Shown here in pieces: positions 24,715 to 32,754 of a stretch of DNA of 45,729 bases. The position numbers and the translations under genes were made by a program. This stretch comes from Pseudomonadota bacterium (GTDB lineage Bacteria > Desulfobacterota > Syntrophia > Syntrophales > UBA8958), in contig JASGUC010000017.1 in assembly GCA_030057915.1 (NCBI GenBank), positions 1 through 45,729 on the forward strand, given 5' to 3'. The first letter of the stretch is position 1. The number at the start of each line of letters is the position of its first letter. The notes beneath the pieces were generated by a model. That model saw only the letters and a list, made by a program, of their open reading frames with translations. It was not told the origin of the DNA and ran no database searches.

Positions 24715-25554
24715 ATGGCCAAAATGCTCAAGGATACCCTTAAAACCATTGAGTTCTACAAGAACCTGAACCCCCATTACGAGGAACTCCTCGCCATCCT
24801 GGAGGAGATCCTCATCCTCCGGGAGGAATACCGGCGCAAGCTTAAGGCGGACGTCTTTCCCGTTGACGAACGTCTCATCCCCTCCAAACTCGAGGGGGGG
24901 CTTCCCCTGATCGACCTGGCCCAGGGAGACTACGACCTCTCGCAACCCCAGGAATATTTTCTCGATCTCCTCCACATCGCCGAAAAGCGGGCCCCGGGGG
25001 AAACCGAGGAGCTGGCGAGAAGAATCGCCGACGGCGAGGAGGATTTCCGGGAGCTTGTCCTGGGCGCCTTCTACGGCGATCCCGGGGAAGCGGAGGAGGA
25101 CGAACAGGAGGATGAGGAAGAGACCTTCGATCTGATCGATCTTTTCCTGGAGGAATGCCTCCGCCCCGCCTTCGAGCGGGTCGCGGCCAAATACGGGGAG
25201 GCGGCGCTCAGGTCCAAATGGGCGGAGGGATACTGCCCCATCTGTGGCAAGGAGCCCAAGATCGGCGAGATCAAGGAGGAAGAGGGAAAGCGCTACCTCT
25301 TCTGTAATCAGTGCGGCATCGAATGGCCGTTCCTGCGGATCAAATGCCCCTTCTGCGGCAACGAGGAACAGCAGACCCTGGCCTACTTCACCGTGGAGGA
25401 CGACGAGCGGTACCGCGTCGATGTATGCAACGAATGCAAGCGGTACATCAAGATCGTCGATTTCCGGAAAACCAAGGAAGAGGCCAACCTCGATATCGAG
25501 GACATCACCACCCTCCACCTGGACATGCTGGCCGCGGAGGAAGGCTACGACTGA
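24715..25554 (+). CDS. fdhE: FdhE-like formate dehydrogenase accessory protein
   Basis: A 279-residue cytoplasmic protein required for maturation of exported formate dehydrogenases. The C-terminal rubredoxin-like part has four C-x2-C pairs: CPICG, CNQCG, CPFCG and CNECK. An acidic stretch (EAEEDEQEDEEE) lies mid-protein. ATG 24715 follows AAGGAG. It probably serves the selenocysteine formate dehydrogenase at 41833, 17 kb away. Confidence 0.85.
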   Translation: MAKMLKDTLKTIEFYKNLNPHYEELLAILEEILILREEYRRKLKADVFPVDERLIPSKLEGGLPLIDLAQGDYDLSQPQEYFLDLLHIAEKRAPGETEELARRIADGEEDFRELVLGAFYGDPGEAEEDEQEDEEETFDLIDLFLEECLRPAFERVAAKYGEAALRSKWAEGYCPICGKEPKIGEIKEEEGKRYLFCNQCGIEWPFLRIKCPFCGNEEQQTLAYFTVEDDERYRVDVCNECKRYIKIVDFRKTKEEANLDIEDITTLHLDMLAAEEGYD

Positions 25555-25579
25555 GGCCCCGAGGCGGGATGGCGGATAA

Positions 25580-26236
25580 GTGCGGGATCGGGATATCGGC
25601 AAGGCGCTGCGGCGCCTTCAAGAAACGGCGCTGACCGAGGGCGTCCCCATTGTCTCCCGGATGGCCGCGGAGGAGCGCGACCCCTTCGCCATTCTCGTTT
25701 CGACGCTCCTGAGCCTCCGTACCAAGGACGAGGTTACCGCCGTCGCCACCGACCGCCTGCTGAGTTTGGCGGACACCCCCGGGGAAATGATGCGCCTGCC
25801 GGAATCCTCGATCCGCAATGCCATTTACCCCGTGGGCTTTTACCGCAACAAGGCGCGCCGACTCCGGGAAATCAGCGCCGTCCTCGTGGAGAACCACGGG
25901 GGCACCGTCCCGGACAGTATGGAGGAACTCCTGAAGCTCAAGGGAGTGGGCCGGAAGACGGCGAATCTGGTCCTAACCCTGGGCTTCGACAAGGACGGGA
26001 TCTGCGTGGACACCCATGTGCACCGCATCTCCAATCGGCTGGGATATGTGGCGACCAAGACCCCGCAAGAGACCGAGGCCGCCCTCCGGGGGAAATTGCC
26101 CAGAAAATATTGGAAGACCTTCAATACCATCCTGGTGGCCTTCGGGCAGAAGCTCTGCCGACCCGTTTCCCCGCTGTGCAGCATCTGCCCGATTCGCGAC
26201 TGCTGCGACCGGATCGGCGTGACCAGAAGCCGCTGA
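25580..26236 (+). CDS. nth: Endonuclease III
   Basis: A 218-residue DNA glycosylase/AP lyase that removes oxidised pyrimidines. The helix-hairpin-helix [13 protein letters not shown] contains the catalytic Lys, [12 protein letters not shown] the catalytic Asp, and the C-terminal C-x6-C-x2-C-x5-C motif binds a 4Fe-4S cluster. It starts at GTG 25580, 26 bases after fdhE. Confidence 0.95.
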   Translation: MRDRDIGKALRRLQETALTEGVPIVSRMAAEERDPFAILVSTLLSLRTKDEVTAVATDRLLSLADTPGEMMRLPESSIRNAIYPVGFYRNKARRLREISAVLVENHGGTVPDSMEELLKLKGVGRKTANLVLTLGFDKDGICVDTHVHRISNRLGYVATKTPQETEAALRGKLPRKYWKTFNTILVAFGQKLCRPVSPLCSICPIRDCCDRIGVTRSR

Positions 26237-26274
26237 AGATGGCCGCCGCGCCGTCATGCATGCTTGTTGAAATA

Positions 26275-26454
26275 GAGGCCTTTGAATAATTGCTTCACAA
26301 ACCTCCTTTCGTCATTCCCCCGAAAGTGGGAATCCTGGGAATCCGGCAACCCCTTTCGTCATTCCCGCGAAAGTGGGAATCCGGTGTGTTCAAGTATCTT
26401 CTGGACGCCGGGTCACGTCCGGCATGACGAGACAGGGCGTTTTTCGAAGGTCTT
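26275..26454. mobile_element. Repeat-family element with two hairpin units
   Basis: The left end GAGGCCTTTGAA and right end TTTTTCGAAGGTCTT match the dispersed family. The interior holds two 31-bp direct repeats (26305-26335 and 26352-26382), each containing ATTCCC and GTGGGAAT arms, and a GTGTTCAAGTATCTTCTGGA segment also found in other copies. No target-site duplication is clear. It fills the nth-gap gap. Confidence 0.7.
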
Positions 26455-26469
26455 AACATAATAATTCGG

Positions 26470-26498
26470 TTGACTAAACGCCTGTCCGCGGTTATAAG
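26470..26498 (+). promoter_or_regulatory. Promoter of gap-tpiA-secG
   Basis: TTGACT (26470-26475), 17-base spacer, TATAAG (26493-26498). The leader of about 60 bases ends in an AGGAGG ribosome-binding site before the gap ATG. Confidence 0.65.
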
Positions 26499-26564
26499 GG
26501 CGCCGTTCTGTCAAGCCGGGAAACAACGTCATTGCCTAAGGGCTGAACCATAGGAGGTTTGTAA

Positions 26565-27572
26565 ATGGGCATAAAAGTCGCAATCAATGGTTTCGGAAGA
26601 GTGGGCCGCTATCTGGTCCGGGCCATTCACGGCCGTGAAGACATCGAAATCGTCGCCGTCAATTCCCGGGCAAAACCGGCGGTGCTGGCCCATCTGTTGA
26701 AATATGACTCCGTGCATGGAATCTTCGCCGCCCACATCGTCGCCACGGAAAACGAACTCCAGATCGACGGCGGGAAGATCGCCATCACCCAGGTCACATC
26801 CTCCCTGGCGGACCTCCCCTGGGCCGCCCTGGGGGTGGATATCGTCCTGGAATCCACGGGGAAGTTCCGCGGAAGGGACGAGGTGGCGGGACACCTCGAG
26901 GCCGGAGCGAAGAAGGTCATCATCGCCGCCCCGGGCAAGGGGGTCGATGGCACCTTCGTCATGGGCGTCAACGAGCATGCCTACGACACCAAAAGGCATC
27001 ACATCGTCTCCAATGCCTCCTGCACGACCAACTGCCTGGCCCCGGTCGTCAAGGTTCTCCACGATGAATTCACGGTGGCAAGAGGCCTGGTGACGACCGT
27101 CCACGCCTATACCATGGATCAGCGCCTCCTCGACGGCTCCCACAAGGACCTCCGTCGGGGAAGAGCGGCGGCTCTTTCCATCGTTCCGACCTCAACGGGG
27201 GCCGCCCGGGCCGTCACCGAGGTCATCCCGGATCTGAAGGGGAAGATGGACGGCGTGGCCCTCCGGGTGCCCACCCCCAATGTATCCATCGTCGATCTGG
27301 CCGCGGAATTGAAACGGAACGTCACCAGCGCGGAGATCAATGACGCGCTAAAAACGGCGGCACAGGGAAAGCTGAAAGGCATCCTGGCGTACTGTGACGA
27401 GGAACTCGTCTCCGTGGACTTCACCAGCAGCCCCTACTCCTCCATCGTGGACGCCCCCCTCACCAACGTGGTGGACGGCAATTTGGTCAAGGTCTTCTCC
27501 TGGTACGACAACGAAAGCGGCTACGCCTGCCGGATGCGGGACCTGGCCCTCCATATGGGCCGACAACTGTAA
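26565..27572 (+). CDS. gap: Glyceraldehyde-3-phosphate dehydrogenase
   Basis: A 335-residue enzyme with the NAD-binding NGFGRVGR start, the catalytic Cys in SNASCTTNCLAP (about 152), and SWYDNESGYACR at the C-terminus. The position after the second beta strand reads VNSRAKP, with Ser-Arg where NAD-specific enzymes usually have Asp. This may relax cofactor choice towards NADP. The gene starts an operon with tpiA and secG; phosphoglycerate kinase, which usually sits between gap and tpiA, is missing here. Confidence 0.96.
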   Translation: MGIKVAINGFGRVGRYLVRAIHGREDIEIVAVNSRAKPAVLAHLLKYDSVHGIFAAHIVATENELQIDGGKIAITQVTSSLADLPWAALGVDIVLESTGKFRGRDEVAGHLEAGAKKVIIAAPGKGVDGTFVMGVNEHAYDTKRHHIVSNASCTTNCLAPVVKVLHDEFTVARGLVTTVHAYTMDQRLLDGSHKDLRRGRAAALSIVPTSTGAARAVTEVIPDLKGKMDGVALRVPTPNVSIVDLAAELKRNVTSAEINDALKTAAQGKLKGILAYCDEELVSVDFTSSPYSSIVDAPLTNVVDGNLVKVFSWYDNESGYACRMRDLALHMGRQL

Positions 27573-27578
27573 GCGGCC

Positions 27579-28340
27579 ATGTCCCGTTTCACTTTGATCG
27601 CCGGCAACTGGAAGATGTTCAAACCCCCCCGGGAGGCGGTCCAGTTCTCCCGCCGCCTGGTGGAGGCAATGGAGGTTCCGAAGGGCCGGGAGGTGGTCAT
27701 CGCCCCGGCCTTTCCCGCCCTCGCCGCGGTTGCCGCGGTCCTTCAGGGTTCGGGGATCTCGCTCGCCGCCCAGAACGTCCATCCGGCGCCACGGGGGGCG
27801 TTCACCGGCGAGGTATCCGCGGAAATGCTCCGGGATGCGGGATGCCGCTACGTGATAGTCGGCCACTCGGAGCGGCGGAGCGGCTTCGGCGAAACCGATG
27901 AGTTGATCAATCGCAAGCTCGTCGCCGTTCTGGCCTCGGGGCTGAAGCCCATCCTCTGCATCGGCGAGACGCTGGCCGAAAGAGAACGGGAAAAGACCCT
28001 GGAGATAATCGCCCGGCAACTGAATGCAGGGTTGAAGAATGTCGCCCCGGATGATATGGAGGGCGCCGTCATTGCCTATGAACCGGTCTGGGCGATCGGG
28101 ACGGGGAAGACGGCCACGCCGGGGCAGGCCCAGGAAGTGCACGCCTTCATCAGGGGCGAGCTTGGCGGAAAATACGGGACGGCGGCCGCCCGGCGGATCC
28201 GGATCGTCTACGGCGGAAGCGTGAATCCCGGCAACATGGGGCAGCTCATGGCGGAAAAGGACATCGATGGCGCCCTTGTGGGGGGCGCCAGCATCGAGGT
28301 CGCCTCCTTTTCGCAAATCGTAAACTACGCAGAGGTATAG
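27579..28340 (+). CDS. tpiA: Triosephosphate isomerase
   Basis: A 253-residue TIM barrel. The substrate Lys and Asn in GNWKM, catalytic His in VGHSERR, catalytic Glu in AYEPVWAIGTG and the phosphate-binding YGGSVNPGN are all present. It starts seven bases after gap. Confidence 0.97.
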   Translation: MSRFTLIAGNWKMFKPPREAVQFSRRLVEAMEVPKGREVVIAPAFPALAAVAAVLQGSGISLAAQNVHPAPRGAFTGEVSAEMLRDAGCRYVIVGHSERRSGFGETDELINRKLVAVLASGLKPILCIGETLAEREREKTLEIIARQLNAGLKNVAPDDMEGAVIAYEPVWAIGTGKTATPGQAQEVHAFIRGELGGKYGTAAARRIRIVYGGSVNPGNMGQLMAEKDIDGALVGGASIEVASFSQIVNYAEV

Positions 28341-28345
28341 AAAAC

Positions 28346-28747
28346 ATGCACACCCTGATCATAATCCTGCATATCGTCATCTGCCTTGCCCTGATCCTGG
28401 TGGTCCTCCTCCAGGCCGGCAAGGGGGCGAACATGGGGGCGGTATTCGGCGGTTCCAGCCAGACGATATTCGGCAGCAGCGGCCCCGGAACCTTTCTCGG
28501 CAAGATGACCACCGCTATCGCCGTCATCTTCATGCTAACCTCGCTGGGTCTGTCCTACCTGTCCGTACAGAAGGGAAGCGCCCTGATGAAGGGAGGCATT
28601 GGGAAACCCGCCGCCGAGAGATCGTTGCCGGCAGCCCCGGCGGCGCCCGCCGCCCCGGCGCCGGCGGAGGCCCAGAAGTCCGCGGCGACCATTCCAGCGC
28701 CGACGGCCAAGCCGCCCGTGGCGGACCCCAACCAGAAGGCCCGCTAA
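28346..28747 (+). CDS. secG: Preprotein translocase subunit SecG
   Basis: A 133-residue membrane protein with two hydrophobic segments (LIIILHIVICLALILVVLLQ and a second at about 52-74), separated by the conserved GKGANMGAVFGGSSQTIFGSSG loop. The C-terminal 45 residues are a low-complexity Ala/Pro tail. It is five bases downstream of tpiA, as in many bacteria. Confidence 0.94.
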   Translation: MHTLIIILHIVICLALILVVLLQAGKGANMGAVFGGSSQTIFGSSGPGTFLGKMTTAIAVIFMLTSLGLSYLSVQKGSALMKGGIGKPAAERSLPAAPAAPAAPAPAEAQKSAATIPAPTAKPPVADPNQKAR

Positions 28748-28789
28748 CGAATCCGGGGACCGCAAGGTCCTCAAGCCGCTTGCAGACCG

Positions 28790-28921
28790 GAGACCTTTGA
28801 AAATCCACGTTTTCCTTTCGCCCCGGTAAAATCCGGGGTTGGGAATACCCTGAAAACACCGTATTCCGGCTGCCACGGGTATGACGGCAGGGACTCGGAA
28901 ACGGAATTTTTCAAAGGTCTC
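28790..28921. mobile_element. 132-bp MITE-like element with 5-bp target duplication
   Basis: GAGACCTTTGAAAA at the left and TTTTTCAAAGGTCTC at the right are inverted. GACCG flanks both sides (28785-28789 and 28922-28926). The interior is closely similar to the equally long copy at 34101-34232. It contains no ORF. It lies between secG and tRNA-Leu. Confidence 0.85.
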
Positions 28922-29012
28922 GACCGGGGAAAACCTTTCCGACGGCCGCGTTTTCGTATTGACAAAAACCACGCGAGGATGTAGAGGAAGGGCCAATGAT
29001 CTCGTCAGCAGC

Positions 29013-29099
29013 GCCGAAGTGGTGGAATCTGGTAGACACGCTATCTTGAGGGGGTAGTGGGCCACGCCCGTCCGGGTTCAAGTCCCGGCTTCGGCACCA
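29013..29099 (+). tRNA. tRNA-Leu (anticodon GAG)
   Basis: An 87-base class II tRNA: acceptor GCCGAAG paired with CTTCGGC, a long variable arm, anticodon stem CTATC/GGTAG enclosing TTGAGGG (anticodon GAG), GGTTCAAGTCC T-arm, and encoded CCA. A TTGACA (28959-28964) with a weak -10 (TAGAGG, 28982-28987) lies upstream. Confidence 0.96.
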
Positions 29100-29107
29100 T
29101 ATAAGCG

Positions 29108-29153
29108 CGACAGGGGGGTTAGCCGGTAGTCCGTCAACCCCCCTGTCGATTTT
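29108..29153 (+). terminator. Terminator after tRNA-Leu
   Basis: A perfect 13-bp stem, CGACAGGGGGGTT (29108-29120) with AACCCCCCTGTCG (29136-29148), followed by ATTTTG. Confidence 0.85.
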
Positions 29154-29320
29154 GTCGGCCCCACGAATATCCACGCCCTCCTGTAACCCCCATCGAAACC
29201 CAGTCTCCATACCCCTTTGAAAACGCCGTATCTTGAGACCTGGTTTATTTTAGCCAATAATTTTTAAAAATATTTTACAGTCAGTCTATACGAGAGTCAC
29301 CTTGCCCGATCCTGGTTTAG

Positions 29321-29451
29321 AGAGTCTTTGAAAAACGCCGTTTCCAACCCCCCGCCGTCATTTTGGTGGAAGACAAATGCCGTGTTTCCAAGATGTTCTG
29401 TAAGCCGGCTTTGGTCGGGGCCTCGGGAAAGGGTGGATTTTCAAAGCTCTC
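29321..29451. mobile_element. 131-bp MITE-like element
   Basis: The left end AGAGTCTTTGAAAAACGCCG and right end TTTTCAAAGCTCTC, with an internal GTTTCCAAGATGTTCTGTAA block, match the family. No clear target duplication is seen. A solo left-like end (CCCCTTTGAAAACGCC) lies at about 29211. The gap 29154-29726 otherwise contains no gene; an open frame at 29328-29702 is a translation of the repeat. Confidence 0.7.
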
Positions 29452-29726
29452 GTCTTGCCCTCCGCCGGAATGACGCTAGGGCCCAGGAAGAGGCCTTTTC
29501 CCAAGATCTCCCATCGGACAAACACCTACCGCCGGGGAACGCCATGCCGAGTCATTTAAAGGCCGTTTTCCCATCTCGCTTTCATCCTCGCCCCGATGGC
29601 GAAAAATGGCGCCGCCGGTTATCTTGCCATCGAAAGCACGGAGAACAGGCCGGAACCTCGGCGATTCCCGCCAGGAAATCCGCCGGACCCAAAGGTCCAT
29701 GATGGATAGAGAAAGGAGATCAAGCT

Positions 29727-29819
29727 ATGCAAAAGGCAAAAGAGAAGAAAGATGTCCGTGAATTGAAGGCAGCGGAGGCCTACATCGTCGAGCGCATGAA
29801 AAGGGGCAATGTGCCGTAA
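29727..29819 (+). CDS. 30-residue charged small protein
   Basis: ATG follows AAAGGAGATCAAGCT, a good ribosome-binding site. The product (MQKAKEKKDVRELKAAEAYI..., ending RGNVP) is a lysine/glutamate-rich helix of unknown function. A terminator hairpin follows directly, so it looks like an independent small gene. No family is recognised. Confidence 0.55.
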   Translation: MQKAKEKKDVRELKAAEAYIVERMKRGNVP

Positions 29820-29868
29820 GCTGCCATCCCCCCTCCCTCCCTCACTCCCACCCTAGACCCGGGCCCCG

Positions 29869-29902
29869 GCTGCCGACCGCAGCCGGGGCTTTTCTTTTGA
29901 CC
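29869..29902 (+). terminator. Terminator after the 30-residue ORF
   Basis: GCCCCGGCTGC pairs with GCAGCCGGGGC across a five-base loop and is followed by TTTTCTTTT. Confidence 0.8.
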
Positions 29903-30029
29903 TCCGGCGGCATTTGCTCTATACTCGCCTCCGTAATAGCCAGACGACGCCGATCCTCTCATCATCCGGGAGGCCGTCTCGACGTGCGACGCGTGGCAAT
30001 AAAAGGCAATATCTCATACGGGAAAAAAG

Positions 30030-30461
30030 ATGGATCCGACGATCAGGGAAGCGATCTTCCGGCAGGTGGCGCGGGAACCCTTCGCCCGGAAATTCCACCT
30101 GCGACTGGTGGAGATCGACGAGGGCTATGCCCGGGTCGAGATGGCCTTCACTCCGGACATGGAGAATATTTTCGGCAAGGCCCACGGCGGGGCGCTCTTC
30201 GCCCTCATGGACGAGGCGTTCGAGGTCGCTTCCAACTCTCACGGCACCACCGCCGTGGCCCTAAATACGAGCATCGGCTTCCTTGCCTCCCCAAATCCCG
30301 GCGCCATGCTGGTCGCCGAGGCCCGGGAAATAAACCGAACCGTCAGAACGGCCGTTTACGAAATCAAGGCGCGGGAAGAATCGGGCCGACTCATCGCTTC
30401 CTGCCAGGCCCTCGTCTATCGGACGGGCAAGCCGTTGCCGTTCCTCGACGAACATCCGTAA
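30030..30461 (+). CDS. PaaI-family hotdog thioesterase
   Basis: A 143-residue hotdog-fold acyl-CoA thioesterase. The NIFGKAHGGALFALMDEAFE block includes the HGG motif and the acidic catalytic residue on the central helix. SIGFLASPNPGAMLVAEA follows as in PaaI/YbgC-like proteins. The acyl group is unknown. Confidence 0.88.
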   Translation: MDPTIREAIFRQVAREPFARKFHLRLVEIDEGYARVEMAFTPDMENIFGKAHGGALFALMDEAFEVASNSHGTTAVALNTSIGFLASPNPGAMLVAEAREINRTVRTAVYEIKAREESGRLIASCQALVYRTGKPLPFLDEHP

Positions 30462-30472
30462 AAAGCGCCCCA

Positions 30473-30490
30473 GCCCGCCGACTGGCGGGC
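30473..30490 (+). terminator. Hairpin after the thioesterase gene
   Basis: GCCCGCC (30473-30479) and GGCGGGC (30484-30490) form a tight stem, followed by TTGTATAAAA. The U-run is poor, so termination is uncertain. Confidence 0.4.
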
Positions 30491-30603
30491 TTGTATAAAA
30501 GAAGCAAGTCGAGTCCGCGCCATGAAACCGGCCCGAAACTGACAAACACGTATCTAAAGAATCCAACTAGTTACGTGCGACTTACTTAGAAGGGAGACAC
30601 GTT

Positions 30604-31056
30604 ATGGCCCTTTATCTCATGAGACATGGCGACTTCATTCCCCCGGAAATCGATCCCGACTGCCCGCTGTCGGAACGGGGCGTCGCCGAAGCCACAAAGG
30701 CCGCCAGGCTGGCGGCGGAACGTGGGGCCAGGACGTTCCGGATCCTGCACAGCGACAGGACCCGGGCCGTTCAGACGGCGTCCCTCTGCGCCGAGATCCT
30801 ACGCCCCGCCGGCGGGTGCGGTGAAATGGCCGGCCTGCATCCCCACGACGACATCTTCGCCGTCCTCGACGCCATCGAAGGCGCCGAAGACGTGATGATC
30901 GTCGGGCATCTGCCGTTTCTGGAAAGCCTGGCCGCTTATCTCGTCACGGGGACGTTGGGCAAGGCGGCGGCAAGTTTTCCCACCGCCGCCATCGTTTGCC
31001 TGGAGCGGGAACCCGAACGGAAGGGCTGGAAGATCGCCTGGGAAATCAAGCCATGA
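30604..31056 (+). CDS. sixA: SixA-type phosphohistidine phosphatase
   Basis: A 150-residue histidine-phosphatase family protein. The N-terminal LMRHGDF carries the catalytic RHG, HSDRTRAVQTA the second arginine and VGHLPFLESL the second His. SixA removes phosphate from His-phosphotransfer proteins. It starts after AAGGGAGACACGTT, and its stop overlaps the next gene (ATGA). Confidence 0.88.
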   Translation: MALYLMRHGDFIPPEIDPDCPLSERGVAEATKAARLAAERGARTFRILHSDRTRAVQTASLCAEILRPAGGCGEMAGLHPHDDIFAVLDAIEGAEDVMIVGHLPFLESLAAYLVTGTLGKAAASFPTAAIVCLEREPERKGWKIAWEIKP

Positions 31057-31814
31057 ACGACGACCTTCGGCGCTTATACCGCCGCTTCCTCAAAGACACG
31101 ATCAGGAAGAGTATCGATTTCTCCCAGACCGATCAGAGCCGGGGGATGCCTCCGCCGCCCATGGCGAAGCCTCCCGCCCCCGATGCCCTCATAATCGACC
31201 TCGTCAAGCCCCACTCATGGCAGGGCATCCGACGGATCGACCTTACGGAGGCCATCGGGAAGCGTCGTTCTCACCGGGTATATCTCCCGGCGGCGCTGAC
31301 CCTGGACGAGCTTTCCTTTCTCCTCTGGGCGACCCAGGGCATACGCCGGAAAGCGGATCGCGGCCACGCCTACCGTACCGTGCCTTCCGCGGGGTGCCGC
31401 CATGCCCTGGAAACCTATCTCGCGGTCCTGAACGTCCAGGGTCTGGAGACGGCCATTTACCGTTATCTCCCCCTGGAGCACCAGATCGTCCTCGTCCATG
31501 ACGGGGCGCCGCTTGCCGAACGGATAGTCGCGGCGGCCTTCGGCCAGCCCTACCCCGGGCAGGCGGCGGCAACCTTCATATGGACCGCCGTCCCCTATCG
31601 CATGGAGTGGCGATACGGTCCGGCCTCCGGCAAGGCCATCGCCCTCGACGCCGGCCACGTCGGCCAGAATCTGTATCTCGCCTGCGCCGCCGTGGGCGCC
31701 GGGACCTGCGCCATCGCCGCTTACGACCAGGAGGCCATGGACCGGCTTCTTGGCGTCGACGGCGATGAAGAGTTCGCCATTTATCTCGCCAGCGTGGGAA
31801 AAATAAAAAGATAA
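31053..31814 (+). CDS. SagB-type nitroreductase-family protein
   Basis: A 253-residue FMN-dependent protein of the nitroreductase fold, closest in layout to SagB-type dehydrogenase domains. It contains EAIGKRRSHRVY (FMN phosphate contact), LSFLLWATQGIRRK, RTVPSAGCRHALETYLAV and LDAGHVGQNLYLACAAVGAGTCAIAA. SagB proteins oxidise azolines in peptide natural products, but stand-alone relatives are widespread with unknown substrates. No YcaO partner or precursor peptide is nearby. ATG 31053 overlaps the sixA stop. Confidence 0.85.
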   Translation: MNDDLRRLYRRFLKDTIRKSIDFSQTDQSRGMPPPPMAKPPAPDALIIDLVKPHSWQGIRRIDLTEAIGKRRSHRVYLPAALTLDELSFLLWATQGIRRKADRGHAYRTVPSAGCRHALETYLAVLNVQGLETAIYRYLPLEHQIVLVHDGAPLAERIVAAAFGQPYPGQAAATFIWTAVPYRMEWRYGPASGKAIALDAGHVGQNLYLACAAVGAGTCAIAAYDQEAMDRLLGVDGDEEFAIYLASVGKIKR

Positions 31815-31828
31815 TGGCAGGTTGAAGC

Positions 31829-32515
31829 ATGTGTGGTCGCTTTGTGCTGCAAACGGATCTGGCGGAGATAAGTGAGCGCTTCCAAATCCAGGAGGTTGCC
31901 TGCGCCTATCGGCCCCGCGACAATATCCGCCCCGGGGAGGCGGTCGCCGCCGTGATTCGCCGCGGGGTCAACCGCCTCGTGGCCTTTCGCTGGGGGCTCA
32001 TCCCCTCCTGGGCGAAGAACCCTCCGGGGAGTCGCCACCTCATCAACGCCCGGGCCGAAACCGTGGCGGTCAAACCCAGCTTCAGGAACTCCTTCCAAAG
32101 CCGCCGCTGCCTGATCGTCGCGGACGGCTTTTACGAATGGCAAAGAACCGGGGGGCGCAAAACCATGCCTTGGTTCATTCACCTCCTCTCGGGGGCGCCC
32201 TGCGGTTTCGCCGGCCTTTTCGACGTCTGGAGATCGCCGGCGGGGGAGGAGATCCGCACCTGCGCCATCATCACCACCAGGGCCAATGAACTGGTCGCCC
32301 CCATCCACGAACGGATGCCGGTCATCGTCTCCGAATCGGATTCGGACCTCTGGCTGGACAAAGACGTCCGAGATCCGGACAGACTGCTCGCCCTGCTGCG
32401 TCCCTATCCCGTGGAGGAAATGGCATGCCGCATCCGACACCCGGCCCCCCGGCCAAGGCCTCTCGACATCTTTGACGGCGATGCAACCGCCGACGGGGCG
32501 AGCGCCCGGGAATGA
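31829..32515 (+). CDS. SRAP protein (YedK/HMCES family)
   Basis: A 228-residue protein of the SOS-response-associated peptidase family, which crosslinks to abasic sites in single-stranded DNA. The catalytic Cys2 follows the initiating Met (MCGRFV), and NARAET, DGFYEW and the His in VAPIHERMPVI complete the active site. It lies 240 bases before the Y-family polymerase and 15 bases after the SagB-type gene. The pair may handle abasic-site bypass together. Confidence 0.93.
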   Translation: MCGRFVLQTDLAEISERFQIQEVACAYRPRDNIRPGEAVAAVIRRGVNRLVAFRWGLIPSWAKNPPGSRHLINARAETVAVKPSFRNSFQSRRCLIVADGFYEWQRTGGRKTMPWFIHLLSGAPCGFAGLFDVWRSPAGEEIRTCAIITTRANELVAPIHERMPVIVSESDSDLWLDKDVRDPDRLLALLRPYPVEEMACRIRHPAPRPRPLDIFDGDATADGASARE

Positions 32516-32693
32516 ACGTTGTCCGGCCGGTCCCGATGCGCCGGTCGGCAGGCCCCCGACGACGATCGTCGGCCGAACCGAAACGACCCTTTCATGTCCT
32601 CTCCCACCGTCCAGGGGCGGCAAGCAGCCGCCGAACCGGCTGTCTCCCACCGGGGCGCCGACTGCCGACCCCTCCGGCGCCCTCAGATTCCCC

Positions 32694-32722
32694 TTGCCTG
32701 CATAGAACATTTGTTCTATACA
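32694..32722 (+). promoter_or_regulatory. SOS-type promoter of the Y-family polymerase
   Basis: TTGCCT (32694-32699), 17-base spacer, TATACA (32717-32722). A perfect palindrome with eight-base arms, ATAGAACATTTGTTCTAT (32702-32719), fills the spacer and reaches the -10. Its core GAAC-N4-GTTC is the Gram-positive-type LexA box. Confidence 0.8.
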
Positions 32723-32754
32723 GACGGCTGAAAGTCTTCAGCGGAGGGGACATT

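Noticed and set aside
26305..26382. Two 31-bp repeats that could suggest a CRISPR array
   Set aside because: Only two units, with a 16-base gap and internal dyads typical of dispersed repeats; they lie inside a MITE-like element and no cas genes are near.
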